Part shown: piece after piece, positions 1 to 8,338 of the stretch | Layout of the letters: each line of letters begins with the position of its first letter | Numbering within the stretch: the first letter of the stretch is position 1 | Notes under the pieces: generated by a model | What the model was told of the DNA's origin: nothing | The model's database searches: none | Seen by the model: only the letters and a program-made list of their open reading frames with translations | Translations under genes and position numbers: made by a program | Assembly: GCA_021014945.1 (NCBI GenBank) | Contig: MU266725.1 | Span: forward strand, 1-18,845 | Reading direction: 5' to 3' | DNA from: Leucogyrophana mollusca | Lineage: Eukaryota; Basidiomycota; Agaricomycetes; Boletales | DNA: 18,845 nucleotides

Positions 1-357
1 CTATGCAAAGGTAAGATGAGTAAGACAAAAGTGAAGTGCGAGAGTGAAAGCGCCTCTAAAGGATAGGGGTAGTAAGCAAAAAGTAAGCAAACAACTAATG
101 CAAGAAAGGAAAGTAAGCAATGAATAAGGAAAGCAGTGCAAAGCCATACAATCCATAAACACAGACAATAACATGTGAAAATGTTAATTTAAAGATAAGT
201 GAAGGCTGAGTGAGCGACACAGGAGTGTCTGAATAAGCAAGAACAATTGTCCAATGATAAGAATAAATAAAGGAAAAGACGAATAATCACAAGTCCAAAA
301 ATATAAGAGATTAGAAATTGTCCTGACCAATGAATTGTGCTGCCTCCTATTGCTGAG
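1..357. other. AT-rich, gene-free left edge
   Basis: No coding region is supported here. The stretch is purine-rich on the plus strand, and the octamer GTAAGCAA recurs irregularly between about 70 and 120, giving a degenerate short repeat. No promoter or RNA gene was recognised. Confidence 0.5.
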
Positions 358-1028
358 TCATGACACCTCCACTGAGTCAGGTAACCAAATGGGGGCTCCT
401 GGAATGATCTGTGAGTTATTCATCCATCTGTGAGGAGGAGTGTCGTATTTCTCATCAAATGAGAGATAAGGGGCATTGTTTCCAAAGATGCAAGTGGTAA
501 TCCAAGGTAGGCTATCAGATTTTGAAAGGAGGGAGTAACAAATGCGATGGATGGGGGAAGACGAGTCCACAACATGAGCACAGTGAGGAGAAATGGGGAC
601 TTGGGAAAGTATTGTCCATAGGCCTCTCTGCTAGGCATCAGCTCCAATATAACCCAATATTTCTCCAAATGCGGAACTCCAGTGACAGTACCGAAAAACC
701 AGCTCCAGGTATCTGATAAGATTGCCTTGACAATTAAACGGTCCCCAAATTTAATGGGGAGAGGGAAAGACGTGGTAGCTGCGACCCATGGTGACTTTGG
801 GTCGTCTTTATAGCGGTAAGCACGCATGAAGTTGGATTTATCGGCATGGAGCAGGATGATGGCAGACATAGCAGATATGCGGTGGGCATCAAGTGATGGG
901 CATCGGGATTTGGTAAACGTGATTGTAATGAGTGTGATGGGCGTCTGCAAATAATCATCGTGTTTACGTGATTGCTGTGATGAATGCTGGTGTGGTGTGA
1001 TAAGATGAATTGAGTGGGCGGAGATCAT
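358..1028 (-). pseudogene. broken coding relic, unknown family
   Basis: Two overlapping minus-strand frames appear to belong to one protein fragment. The first runs from 1028 to 420 and contains WFFGTVTGVPHLEKYW and YFPKSPFLLTVL, a hydrophobic and aromatic pattern like a folded domain. The second, open from about 570 to its stop at 358, ends with SFDEKYDTPPHRW followed by an Ile-Pro-Trp-Leu-Pro run. It looks more protein-like than the tail of the first frame, so a one- or two-base indel between about 540 and 470 is likely. There is no convincing start: the reading frame simply opens at the upstream edge. I do not recognise the family. A small SH3-like or tudor-like barrel is possible from the 'FGDRLIVK...GTV' spacing, but that is weak. 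The neighbours are transposon relics, so this may be a passenger fragment of one of them. Confidence 0.4.
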
Positions 1029-1157
1029 CCAAATTGGAAATAAATGAATGAGGGATCATCCTGTGCTGCATTTGGCGTTATGTATTTGTCAATAATCAAT
1101 GTTCTTGCTACCAAATACTTTTAGTGTGTGACACCGTGTGGCACGATTGCCTCCTGT

Positions 1158-1438
1158 CCCATTGAGCACAAAGGGTTGTTTTCCCTTGATGTTGATGATG
1201 AAATATGGCAAGATATTGTCCTTGACAATGATGTACAACATCCCATTCCGGACTGGTCAGGCAATGAGATGATTTGAGACAGAATTAAAGTGTGGCATGA
1301 GTTGGAATGGTGTCAGGAGGAGGAAAAGTGACTGATGCAAAAGTGATTCACTATGCAGGAGTGGCTGTAAGAAGAATGGGCTTGTGTCGAGTGAGCTATG
1401 GTTCTTGGAGGTGCGTTGTTGACTTTATTCTTCTAATT
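1158..1438 (+). pseudogene. relic of a transposon-associated protein tail
   Basis: A single plus-strand frame keeps a clear protein pattern although five stop codons interrupt it (1275, 1329, 1344, 1368, 1392). It begins GLFSLDVDDEIWQDI at about 1173, continues with an acidic patch ending CQEEEK, and then reads FTMQEWL and EEWACVE. An acidic 'LDVDD.IW.DI' block, a Glu-rich helix and a 'Q.W..EEW' block in this order recall the C-terminal tail of proteins carried by agaricomycete DNA transposons. That is a recollection, not a search result. Four of the stops are TGA and one is TAA, as CGA and CAA codons would become after C-to-T change. The fragment faces the minus-strand KDZ relic (convergent orientation). 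Confidence 0.45.
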
Positions 1439-1479
1439 TAATCCAACATTCAGTTATGCAGGTGACGACCAACGACAGG

Positions 1480-1632
1480 AAAAATCACTATTTCTATATT
1501 GGGATCTATATTGCTATATAGGTGTTATAGCTATCAGAGCCTTATAGACAAGTCCCTTGCTCTAAAGTGCTATAGAACTACTATAGATAAGCAATAATTC
1601 CTATAGCTGTCTATAGAGAGCCTAATTTTGCA
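1480..1632. repeat. CTATAG-rich cluster
   Basis: The palindrome CTATAG and close variants (CTATATTG, CTATATAG, TTATAGCTAT, CTATAGCTGTCTATAG) occur about ten times in 150 bases. The same vocabulary fills the element at 16.80-17.41 kb, so the two probably derive from one repeat family. No terminal repeat or target duplication could be fixed here. Confidence 0.4.
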
Positions 1633-1849
1633 GCATCTAATCCACCACTCCCTGGCGTAGTTATGCATGATCTACTATAATCCTAGTAAAACTGTTGTGT
1701 AATACCAACTAAGATTGTAGTCCGTACCAAAGGGAGGTTGCGCATGATCCTAGGCTTTTGGTTGTGCATCAAGTTGCACAGCTGTTACACATCACACACC
1801 TCTTTGTTGTGCAAGACTACAGGCACTCCTGGGGTCCTACTGTCGGTGC

Positions 1850-2697
1850 ATCCTCCCCCACACCTTTGCTTCTTTGAGTAGGTAGGATTCCAGATGCACG
1901 TATTGACAAACGTCGTTCAGAGTGTTGCCCGCCTGCGCAAAACGGAGCTACCACTCATACTCTTGAAGACATACATCACACGGCACCTGGCACCTGACCT
2001 CGGACAGCAGCCAAAGGTTGAAATCTTCAGGTGGTCTGGGCTCATCCCCTTCCTTCTCCGTGCCCATCATAGAGCGCAGAAGTGTGGCTGCAGGCATGTA
2101 GAGGATTGGATCTTGGCCCATGCCTTGACCTGGTCTTTTCAACTTTCATTGCAACATTGCCTATGACATTTGATCAGATCTATTGAGCAACAAATGAAAC
2201 TCAAGATAATTCAAAACTTACTGCATATCCTCTAGATCAATGCCGTTGGCAATAAGGATATTTGGAGATATGTCGGTGTGTATAGATAGATTCATGCCAT
2301 CAAGTAGTTCCTCACTCTCGCCTTGTGCAATTTGTTAACATACTGCTGCTTGTGTTACAGCTGTGGCAAGTTGAGATATTTGTTTTTTAATAGTAAATGA
2401 AGCACCTACTCTCAATTTTGGTCTCATAGGGATTTGGCTGGAATTGATCCTTCTCCCACATCTCCACCTCAGCTCTCCACTCTGTAATATTGGGCTTGAG
2501 TAGCGAAGCTTTGAGTGCTTCTAGAGCAACTTGGTGTCGCTCAGCTTCCTTTGTGGCTTCATTAAACTTGCCAACAATGGATCGACCTACCAACAGTGAG
2601 CCTTCCTACAATGGTCCACATTAACAAATGACGTACCTAGCCCCACTACCTTCTTCCAATTCCAGTCTCCGAAATGGTTGTCCAACGTGTCGCGGCA
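1850..2697 (-). pseudogene. KDZ-type transposase C-terminal region, decayed, with traceable introns
   Basis: Four exon pieces read 5' to 3' on the minus strand. Exon a (about 2697-2637) encodes RDTLDNHFGDWNWKKVVGL. Exon b (2586-2410) starts GRSIVGKFNEATKEAE and holds WRAEVEMWEKD followed by PNPYE. Exon c (2360-2222) holds QIAQGE and ANGIDLEDMQ. Exon d (2160 to about 1850) holds VKAWAKIQ, then after a frame change LYMPA (2089-2100), PPEDFNLWLLSEV, and LRFAQAGNTLNDV. This order ('HFGDWNW', 'W...WE.D...PNP', 'GL.LE..Q', 'W.KIQ..YMP', 'LR.AQ...L') matches the C-terminal half of KDZ transposases of basidiomycetes as I know the family. Introns at 2636-2587 (50 b), 2409-2361 (49 b) and 2221-2161 (61 b) have GT and AG ends and keep the frame. 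In-frame stops (for example TAG at 1950-1948, TAA near 2334, TGA in exon d) and the frame change make it dead. The catalytic N-terminal half is not visible upstream. Confidence 0.65.
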
Positions 2698-3290
2698 GGC
2701 ACCCGGTCATGTGACAAATCTAACTTATCTTTGGCTCAAGTCTAGAACATCGGGTATTCTTAGATACGACTTCCCGCACCATAGTTCCCTTACGCTTCTG
2801 TCTTAGAATAGCCCACACTCCGGCCGGTGTCTTTCTAGCAGCCGCTGTACCAGGTTCTGCACCTGCGCATAGCCAAATCAAGAGAATCGGCCCCTAGTGC
2901 CAGGTAGGGACGTAGCACATTGGCTAACCCATTCGCATTTAGCTCCCTCAGCCCACATGTTTCACGCATTTTGCTTATAGAGCATAATTGGCAAGATATT
3001 GCTCATACTTGTGCAAGATTTACTAAGTATCACACAATTGATTATTAACATACTTACTACGCAGACCTGAAGAGTCTATATAAGATGAAACAGGATGGCT
3101 TGGATTCCCCCCAAGTCCTGTAGCCTTCCTAACAAACAGATATCTATCCTAAAGCTTCTTCAAATACCTACACCAGAGCAGTCCACTGTCCTGATTCAAG
3201 AACAAGTAAGCAAATGTTTCAGCCTTACACTTAAACCTAACAAGGACTTGGAGTGTTTGAGAACACAAAGGATCACCTCTGGAAAGGGTG
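2698..3290. other. spacer between divergent KDZ and Ulp1-like relics
   Basis: No intact gene is visible. On the minus strand a 50-codon open stretch around 2870-2720 reads GTAAARKTPAGVWAILRQKR, which looks protein-like, but I cannot place it in a family. On the plus strand 3095-3310 is open without a recognisable domain and could be the decayed N-terminal part of the following relic. Confidence 0.35.
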
Positions 3291-4095
3291 TTTGGACAGA
3301 TATGGTTTGATGGTGCAAAGTTCATCATTAACTTCAGTCGTGTTAACTCTTACCTCCCACTATGGACTTTGACATATTAGAAGAAGCTGTATATTATCTT
3401 TTGTAAGAAGTACTGTGAAACAATGCTCACTAATGGTTAGCACATATGAATTAGGAAGTAAACCTGCACTGCCTTGGGTAAACCCACCTAGTGAGAGATA
3501 TGATGGGTGCATTGGCCTGGAGCACTCCTTTGTGCTATTAGTGGGAACAGGACCTAAAGCCCTGTTACCACTTCTTTCTATTAACTTATCTATGTAAATT
3601 CTCTTCAAGTGTGCTCAACTCAGCACAGAATTGTTAACATCAATTTTTGTAGCTCAAATACTGTTCTCCATGAACCTTAAAGCTGTATTAGATGGAAAGA
3701 TGGTGTCAGGCAGAGAGCAGATGTTACCACATCTAGATCACTATGTGTTATTCTTTAAGAGTGGGCAGCAGAAAATGTTATACTTTACTGCATATGTCAG
3801 CAATAACCACTGGGTGGCCCCAGGTAGACTTTGTATGACATACTCTGGAACATAGTAAGAAGCTCAATACTGATTTTGGCAGCAGGAGACTTATTGACAA
3901 ATGCATTGAAGCTAACAAAGATCATCTGCATGACTCTAGAATAGCTGGAGATGAACTTTGACATACCATTTTGTAATGATGGTGCTGTCTTACTCCATAG
4001 CATCCAGTTGGACCAAAACTTGTGTGGGCCTGTGTGTTATCAACACAATATCTCACAATCTGTTTGGTGATGAGCTCTTCACACACAAGCAATAG
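3291..4095 (+). pseudogene. Ulp1/C48-like cysteine peptidase of a transposon-associated protein, decayed
   Basis: The frame that opens at 3291 reads WFDGAKFIINFSRVNSYLPL and WTLTY, broken by TAG at 3378 where Trp is plausible. Further on, in another frame, come KMLYFTAYVSNNHWVA (His codon at 3808-3810) and, shifted again, VDF. At 4027-4080 a third frame reads GLCVINTISHNLFGDELF. In C48 (Ulp1/SENP) peptidases the catalytic order is His in an 'NHW' block, an Asp in the following strand, then Gln and Cys in an 'SCG.C..N' block. The His and a Cys-containing block are present in the right order at about the right distance. The Asp region and the Gln are blurred by indels. SUMO-peptidase-like genes of this kind are widespread in agaricomycete transposons. 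At least two frame changes and several stops make it non-functional. It is divergent from the KDZ relic at 1.85-2.70 kb. Confidence 0.6.
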
Positions 4096-4574
4096 AAGCT
4101 CTTTTAGATAAACCTGCTTATAAAATGTGTAAATACTCAGAGAAATTATGTATACACCATTATTTGCCATTTTGGTTGAGCCAACCACTGACAATTAAAC
4201 ACATCCAAGATATAGCCCAATAACATTTTTTTTAACAGCTTCATCCAAGGGGCTACCATAATAACATTTCCCAACACACACTAGCAATCATTATCAGTCA
4301 CTGTCTTTCGATGATATTCTTATGGAAAGCAATTACAACCATACCCTACAAAAGGCTCAGTAGTAGAGTTTCACTCAATGCAGGGATGCCAGATTATACC
4401 TGACCGGCCCTTCAACAATGAATCTCCAGCTCTGAGTTCACCATATTATCCATATTTAGCCCAGTGGGCATCTGCAAGTCAGTGATTTCAGAGCAAAAGC
4501 TAATGGTTGGGAGAAAGGCTGGAACACTCTGCATTGATGACAGGAAACAGGTGAATTATAAAGAAACCTGTTAG
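4096..4574. other. no gene recognised
   Basis: AT-rich sequence with stops in all frames. It may be the eroded continuation of the Ulp1-like relic, since coding-like sequence resumes at 4575 on the same strand, but nothing in it can be assigned. Confidence 0.4.
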
Positions 4575-4895
4575 CCCTCAGCCCAAAGACTAAATTCCAA
4601 TACAAGGATACCACCCTCAATTGTTCTCATTGAGGTTCTATCTGGAATACAAAAATGGAATGCTACAACTGGTAAGTACCTCAGACTCCATCAATATCCA
4701 TCTGACCACAAATCCCCACAGCTCTACGACAACATTGCCATATTTCACACAGAGGCAAAAAAAGTCTGCCAAGGGCTTTTGCAAGAGCTATCCACTGTTC
4801 CCAACAAAGGTGCTCAAGTAGGATGCACACATCGCATTTGTGAAGAAGGCCATGGTCAAGGTACTGCACAACTCAGAGTATTTACACAGCAATAA
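4575..4895 (+). pseudogene. unrecognised coding-like segment
   Basis: One plus-strand frame is open for 106 codons between a TAG at 4572 and a TAA at 4893, without an ATG at its beginning. It reads like real protein: IVLIEVLSGIQKWNATTGKY, then LYDNIAIFHTEAKKVCQGLL, then a Cys/His-bearing stretch CTHRICEEGHGQG. I do not recognise the family. It follows the Ulp1-like relic on the same strand, so it could be a downstream exon of the same transposon-borne protein. A chance open frame is possible but less likely given the amino-acid pattern. Confidence 0.35.
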
Positions 4896-5132
4896 AGACA
4901 AGAATGTGAATTGATGAATCAATACTCACATACACTAACCAATATTTCCAGGGCCATATAGATAGCTTCGCTGCTGCGCCCATCAAAAACAGGTGTATCT
5001 TGTTTTTCCACAGCAAAAGTCACAAGTCCCTCAAGTGCACCACTGAGTTTCATAAATCAATCCCCCATGAAGTGCTCATGTTCTACTCCACTGCTGTATG
5101 TTTCATCTTCTCGCATCACAGTCATACTTATA

Positions 5133-5143
5133 TTTTTTTTTTT
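5133..5143 (-). repeat. poly(A) tail of the LINE
   Basis: Eleven T on the plus strand, that is A11 at the 3' end of the minus-strand LINE, about 100 bases after the ORF2 stop. It marks the 3' insertion boundary expected for target-primed reverse transcription. Confidence 0.75.
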
Positions 5144-5201
5144 GGACAAGCATTCTATTGTGCGGTTACCGACGTAGCCTAGTCCTACACAAAAGCTATA
5201 G

Positions 5202-5221
5202 CGGCGCCCCTAGGGGCGCCG
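5202..5221. promoter_or_regulatory. 20-bp perfect palindrome in the LINE 3' UTR
   Basis: CGGCGCCCCTAGGGGCGCCG is its own reverse complement and starts about 18 bases after the ORF2 stop codon. In the LINE RNA it could fold as an 8-bp GC-rich stem closed by a CUAG tetraloop. LINE 3' UTR hairpins are known in some clades as the feature recognised by the element's own RT, so a role in template recognition or 3' processing is a reasonable inference. There is no direct evidence of function. Confidence 0.6.
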
Positions 5222-5239
5222 GTCCAAGGAAAAATGCAC

Positions 5240-6953
5240 TTACGCACTCCCCACAGTCCGCGGGGTGTGTGGGACTCTGTGAACTTCCTGGGTGCCTCCG
5301 TCTGCGGGGGTCCTTGGGAGCTTAATACCCACTAAAACCTCGGGGCGGGTGACCCAGTTGTCGGTGGATGGGGGGGATGTCTCGATGATGGACGACCATG
5401 TGTTATGCACTTTATGCGTGAATGCTGGTTTGTGTTTCACTAAGGTCGCAAAGGACCGGTCTGTTTGTAGTCTTCTGTAAATGTTAGTCGTCCATCTGGA
5501 AGTTATTGTTCTCTCATTTAGTTGGTGTCCGCCAATGACACACTCGCATCTCAGGGACCAGATGAGGTGGGCTGATTCCGATATGAGTATTCGGAGGAGG
5601 CGTGCTGCGCCCTTTGTTTGTGCTTCCTTCATCTTGTTACTGCTGTCTTCCAGGGCGTGGGGTTTCAGCTCTATCGCCCCGCAGCCTAGGATTGCGCCTA
5701 TCGTGGGTTTCGACCAGTTGTGCAGGCTCGAGTGCCACGTCTTTTCCGCTAATCCCCAGACAGTGGCGTGTTCGATGCTTTCGCAGTCGGTTAGGATATG
5801 TTCTAGGGATTTAGTTGTGCCACATAGCTGGCACTGCGCTCGGTGTCCAAAATTGGGGATGGTGAGCCAGTATTCCCCTATCTTGAAGGTGTTGTTGATT
5901 GCTCTGAATATGAACTGTTGGATCGGGCGTCTTATGTCCAGGTTACAAATCTTGTTCCATATCGTTGTGTTGGTTTCCCATGTGTCTGAGAGCACGTTGA
6001 TGGCGTGTCTTGAGACGTCTAGGTTAATAACTACTGAGCGTTTGAGGGTCAGTTTATGTGAGGCTTGAATACCGTGTTGTGCTGTAGCCTGTGTAATTGT
6101 CGATAGTTTGGCTCCCGTAAGGTTGAAGGTGTCTGGGACAGAGGTATCTATATGATCTAAGGTGCGCTTGGACGCTCCCTCACTCGCCAGGCGGTCGGCT
6201 TCTTCGTTGCCTTGGATTCCGCTGTGGCCTTTGACCCATCTGAATGTGGTGGGTGCTGCACGTTTTTGTAGGTGGTAAGTTGTCGCCTTGAAGAGGTCCA
6301 CGTTCGACCTGCCGATCCACCCTGCGTCTTCCCAGGACTGGAGGTGGGTAGTTAGACCATCAATAATGTATCTCGAGTCCGTGATGAAGGACAGTGGGGT
6401 GAAGGGGTCTATAGTTTGGAGTGCAAGTAGGATGGCGGCAAGTTCACCTGCCTGGTTGGATTGGGTTGTGCCTGGTGTGCGTATTGCGCGGTTGAGGGGG
6501 CTGTTCTCACTCACCCATATCCCGCTACCACAAGTTGCGTTGAGTTTCCCATTGTGGAGGCATGAACCATCTGTGTACACCGTTATTTGGGTTGTGGTTC
6601 GGGTCCTTGGGTGTGGAGGGGTTTTTGGGCGTAGTGCTGGTTGTTGCGTGAGTTTTGCTGGGTCCGCAAAGATGCGGAAACATTCCTCTAGGGACAATTT
6701 AGCGGTCAGCGTCGGGTCAAAGGTGATATCGCCATGCCTGCATGAGATTGCGGATGAGTTCTTTTCTCGTCTTCTGTGTGTTAAGGTTAGGTTGTCTTTA
6801 TCCGTTATCGCCGTGGGGTTATATCTAGGCGCGAGGCTCGAGATGATGTCTTGGGCTGTTCGGGCGCATTTGTTTGGCTGAGTGCATCCCTTCGCTCTAT
6901 CGTTCCTACAGGGCTGGCATGCGCAGTTACGCCTGTCATAGTGGGGGGGGGGG
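5240..6953 (-). pseudogene. LINE ORF2 C-terminal part: Cys-rich block, RNase H, CCHC finger
   Basis: This is the longest intact piece of ORF2, about 570 codons downstream of the homopolymer at 6943-6953, ending with TAA at 5242-5240. It starts HYDRRNCACQPCRNDRAKGC, a Cys-rich block typical of the region before RNase H in agaricomycete LINEs. RNase H follows, with all four carboxylates of the DEDD set: ITVYTDGS, NQAGELAA, FITDSRY and GNEEADRLA, plus KGHSG. Further down is a C-X2-C-X7-H-X4-C finger (CQLCGTTKSLEHILTDC), the usual zinc finger at the C-terminal side of such ORFs. The domain would remove RNA from the RNA/DNA hybrid during reverse transcription. An open frame extends beyond the homopolymer to 7132, but that N-terminal stretch is out of frame with the real upstream coding sequence. 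The RNase H part itself carries no visible lesion. Confidence 0.85.
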
Positions 6954-7520
6954 CAGAGGTGTCCGAAGCTCGTGCGGATATGTCTAGTAAGTCCTTTATT
7001 GACTTGGCCTTGTGGGTGACCTGGAGACACTTGTCCTTTATTTTGTTGTAGGTTCTTGGTGGTGCGCCTAGGTGCAGCCATGCGGGGAGTTGGGATTTGA
7101 GGGCCCTCAACAGTTTTGGAGGGGCGAAGCATAGGTTGAAATCCTTGGCGGTTTTGAGCAGGGACGTGACATCCCTTGGGAGGGGAGTTGTTCTGGGGCC
7201 GCAGGTTGGGGGCGACCAGGTTAGTAGAAAACTGTTCACGTTGTTTGTGTCTCTCAGGCCTTCTGGCTTTAGGGTGTTTATCAATGCGTCGGTGACGAAG
7301 GCCCAGGTCGGGTGATGGGTTGAGAGATCGAGGTATGTTCTGAGCCAGGTGATTTCGATTGCTTGGTTCCTAGTTTTAACGTCAAGAAGTGCGATTCCGC
7401 CTTTGCTTCTCGGTCTACACAGGCGGTCATAACTGATAGGTGGGCATTTACCCCCTTCCCAGACAAAGTCTCTTATTATCTTGATTATAGCGGCTTCAAT
7501 GCACTTAGGCATTCCCGGAC
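6954..7520 (-). pseudogene. LINE ORF2 segment immediately after the RT core
   Basis: This frame reads GMPKCIEAAIIKIIRDFVWE, then ISYDRLCRPRSKGGIALLDV and NQAIEITWLRTYLDL. A basic/hydrophobic helix, a 'W.G....I....L..P...GG..L.D' block and an 'AI...W...YL' block in this order mark the thumb or connection region that follows the RT domain in LINE ORF2 proteins. The frame enters the C11 run (G11 on the plus strand) at 6953 and leaves it in the wrong frame. One added C or two removed C would join it to the downstream RNase H frame. At its 5' end it abuts the deletion junction at about 7505-7520; any start codon there (GTG at 7542) is an accident of the deletion. Confidence 0.75.
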
Positions 7521-8338
7521 TTGGAGGAGTATAGTGCCTCACAGACTTGTTTCTCGGTCACAAGGCGGCTCAGGGGGGAGGCTGGGTCGTTGAGTTTCTG
7601 GTTGCTAGGTATGTCCCCTACGGTGTCCTTGCGTGCATCATCTCTGATGTGTTTGGATGTGTCCTCCTGGGTGCCTGTCTTTTGTAGTTCTTCGTGGTAG
7701 TTCCTGGCTATCTCGGCCATCTTTGTAGAGTCCACCGTGAGCCTGTTTGTCTTCGGGTCTGTCAACTTGTATATCATGTCCCTGGGTTTCTTGGGGCTGT
7801 TTATCTTGCTCCAGTACTGGCTTATCGATTCCCCTGTCAGGGACCACTGCGCCTGTGCCTTAATATGCACGTTTTTATATCTTTTTTTTGTCAGGTGTAT
7901 GATCTCGTCTTCGAGCATCCTCGCTCTGTCCCGGGTCGAGATGTCAGTGTCTACATCCTGGCTGTTGTTTGTTAGTGTGAGGTCATGTTGTAGTTGCCTT
8001 AGTCTCCTGTTTATCCTTCCTAGGTGCGTTTTTGCCGTTTTCTTAGCTTCATCCGTGATACGCAATTTAAAGTCTTCCCACAGGGTCTGGGGGTTGTGGT
8101 GTGCTGTGCGGTGTCCATGCGGGGCGTTGAGTTGTTCCTGGAGGGAGATCCCTAGGTTCTTTATCGTCGACAGCAGAGCCTCATCATTTAGGATGCTGAT
8201 GGGCCACGACCACCAGCCCTTCCCGATTTGGGGCGCGTCCGAGGGTGCATATCTCACGGCGACCATATTGTGGTCAGTTGGGACTGACGTCTGGGAGATT
8301 TCCCATCCTGACAGGTGCGGGATGGTGTCTGGGGTGGA
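7505..8338 (-). pseudogene. LINE ORF2 segment: end of endonuclease and linker up to the RT start
   Basis: The same frame as the endonuclease part continues after the TAA at 8341-8339. It begins with STPDTIPHLSGWEI and VPTDHNMVAVRY; the Asp-His pair (8275-8270) is the C-terminal catalytic pair of the endonuclease/exonuclease/phosphatase fold. A charged, helix-rich linker follows (TKKRYKNVHIKAQAQW and similar), then KPRDMIYKLTDP and MAEIARNYHEELQ, the usual approach to the RT domain. It ends EALYSSKSGNA, where LINE RT domains normally go on to a 'PG.DG' motif; instead the frame runs into TAA at 7507-7505. The Met at 8266 is internal and should not be taken as a gene start. Confidence 0.75.

Noticed and set aside
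5100..5145. Target-site duplication for the LINE
   Set aside because: The bases next to the A tail (ATATAAGTATGACTG on the minus strand) have no match beside the presumed 5' end near 10.29 kb. The 5' boundary is not known exactly, so this remains open.
5481..6881. Long plus-strand open frames opposite LINE ORF2 (5481-6068, 6288-6881 and others)
   Set aside because: They lie antisense to well-recognised RNase H and finger motifs and have no domain of their own, so they are shadows of a GC-rich coding strand.
6953..7132. N-terminal extension of the RNase H frame upstream of the G11 run
   Set aside because: The other frame over these bases carries the LINE connection-region pattern. The extension is out of phase and low-complexity.
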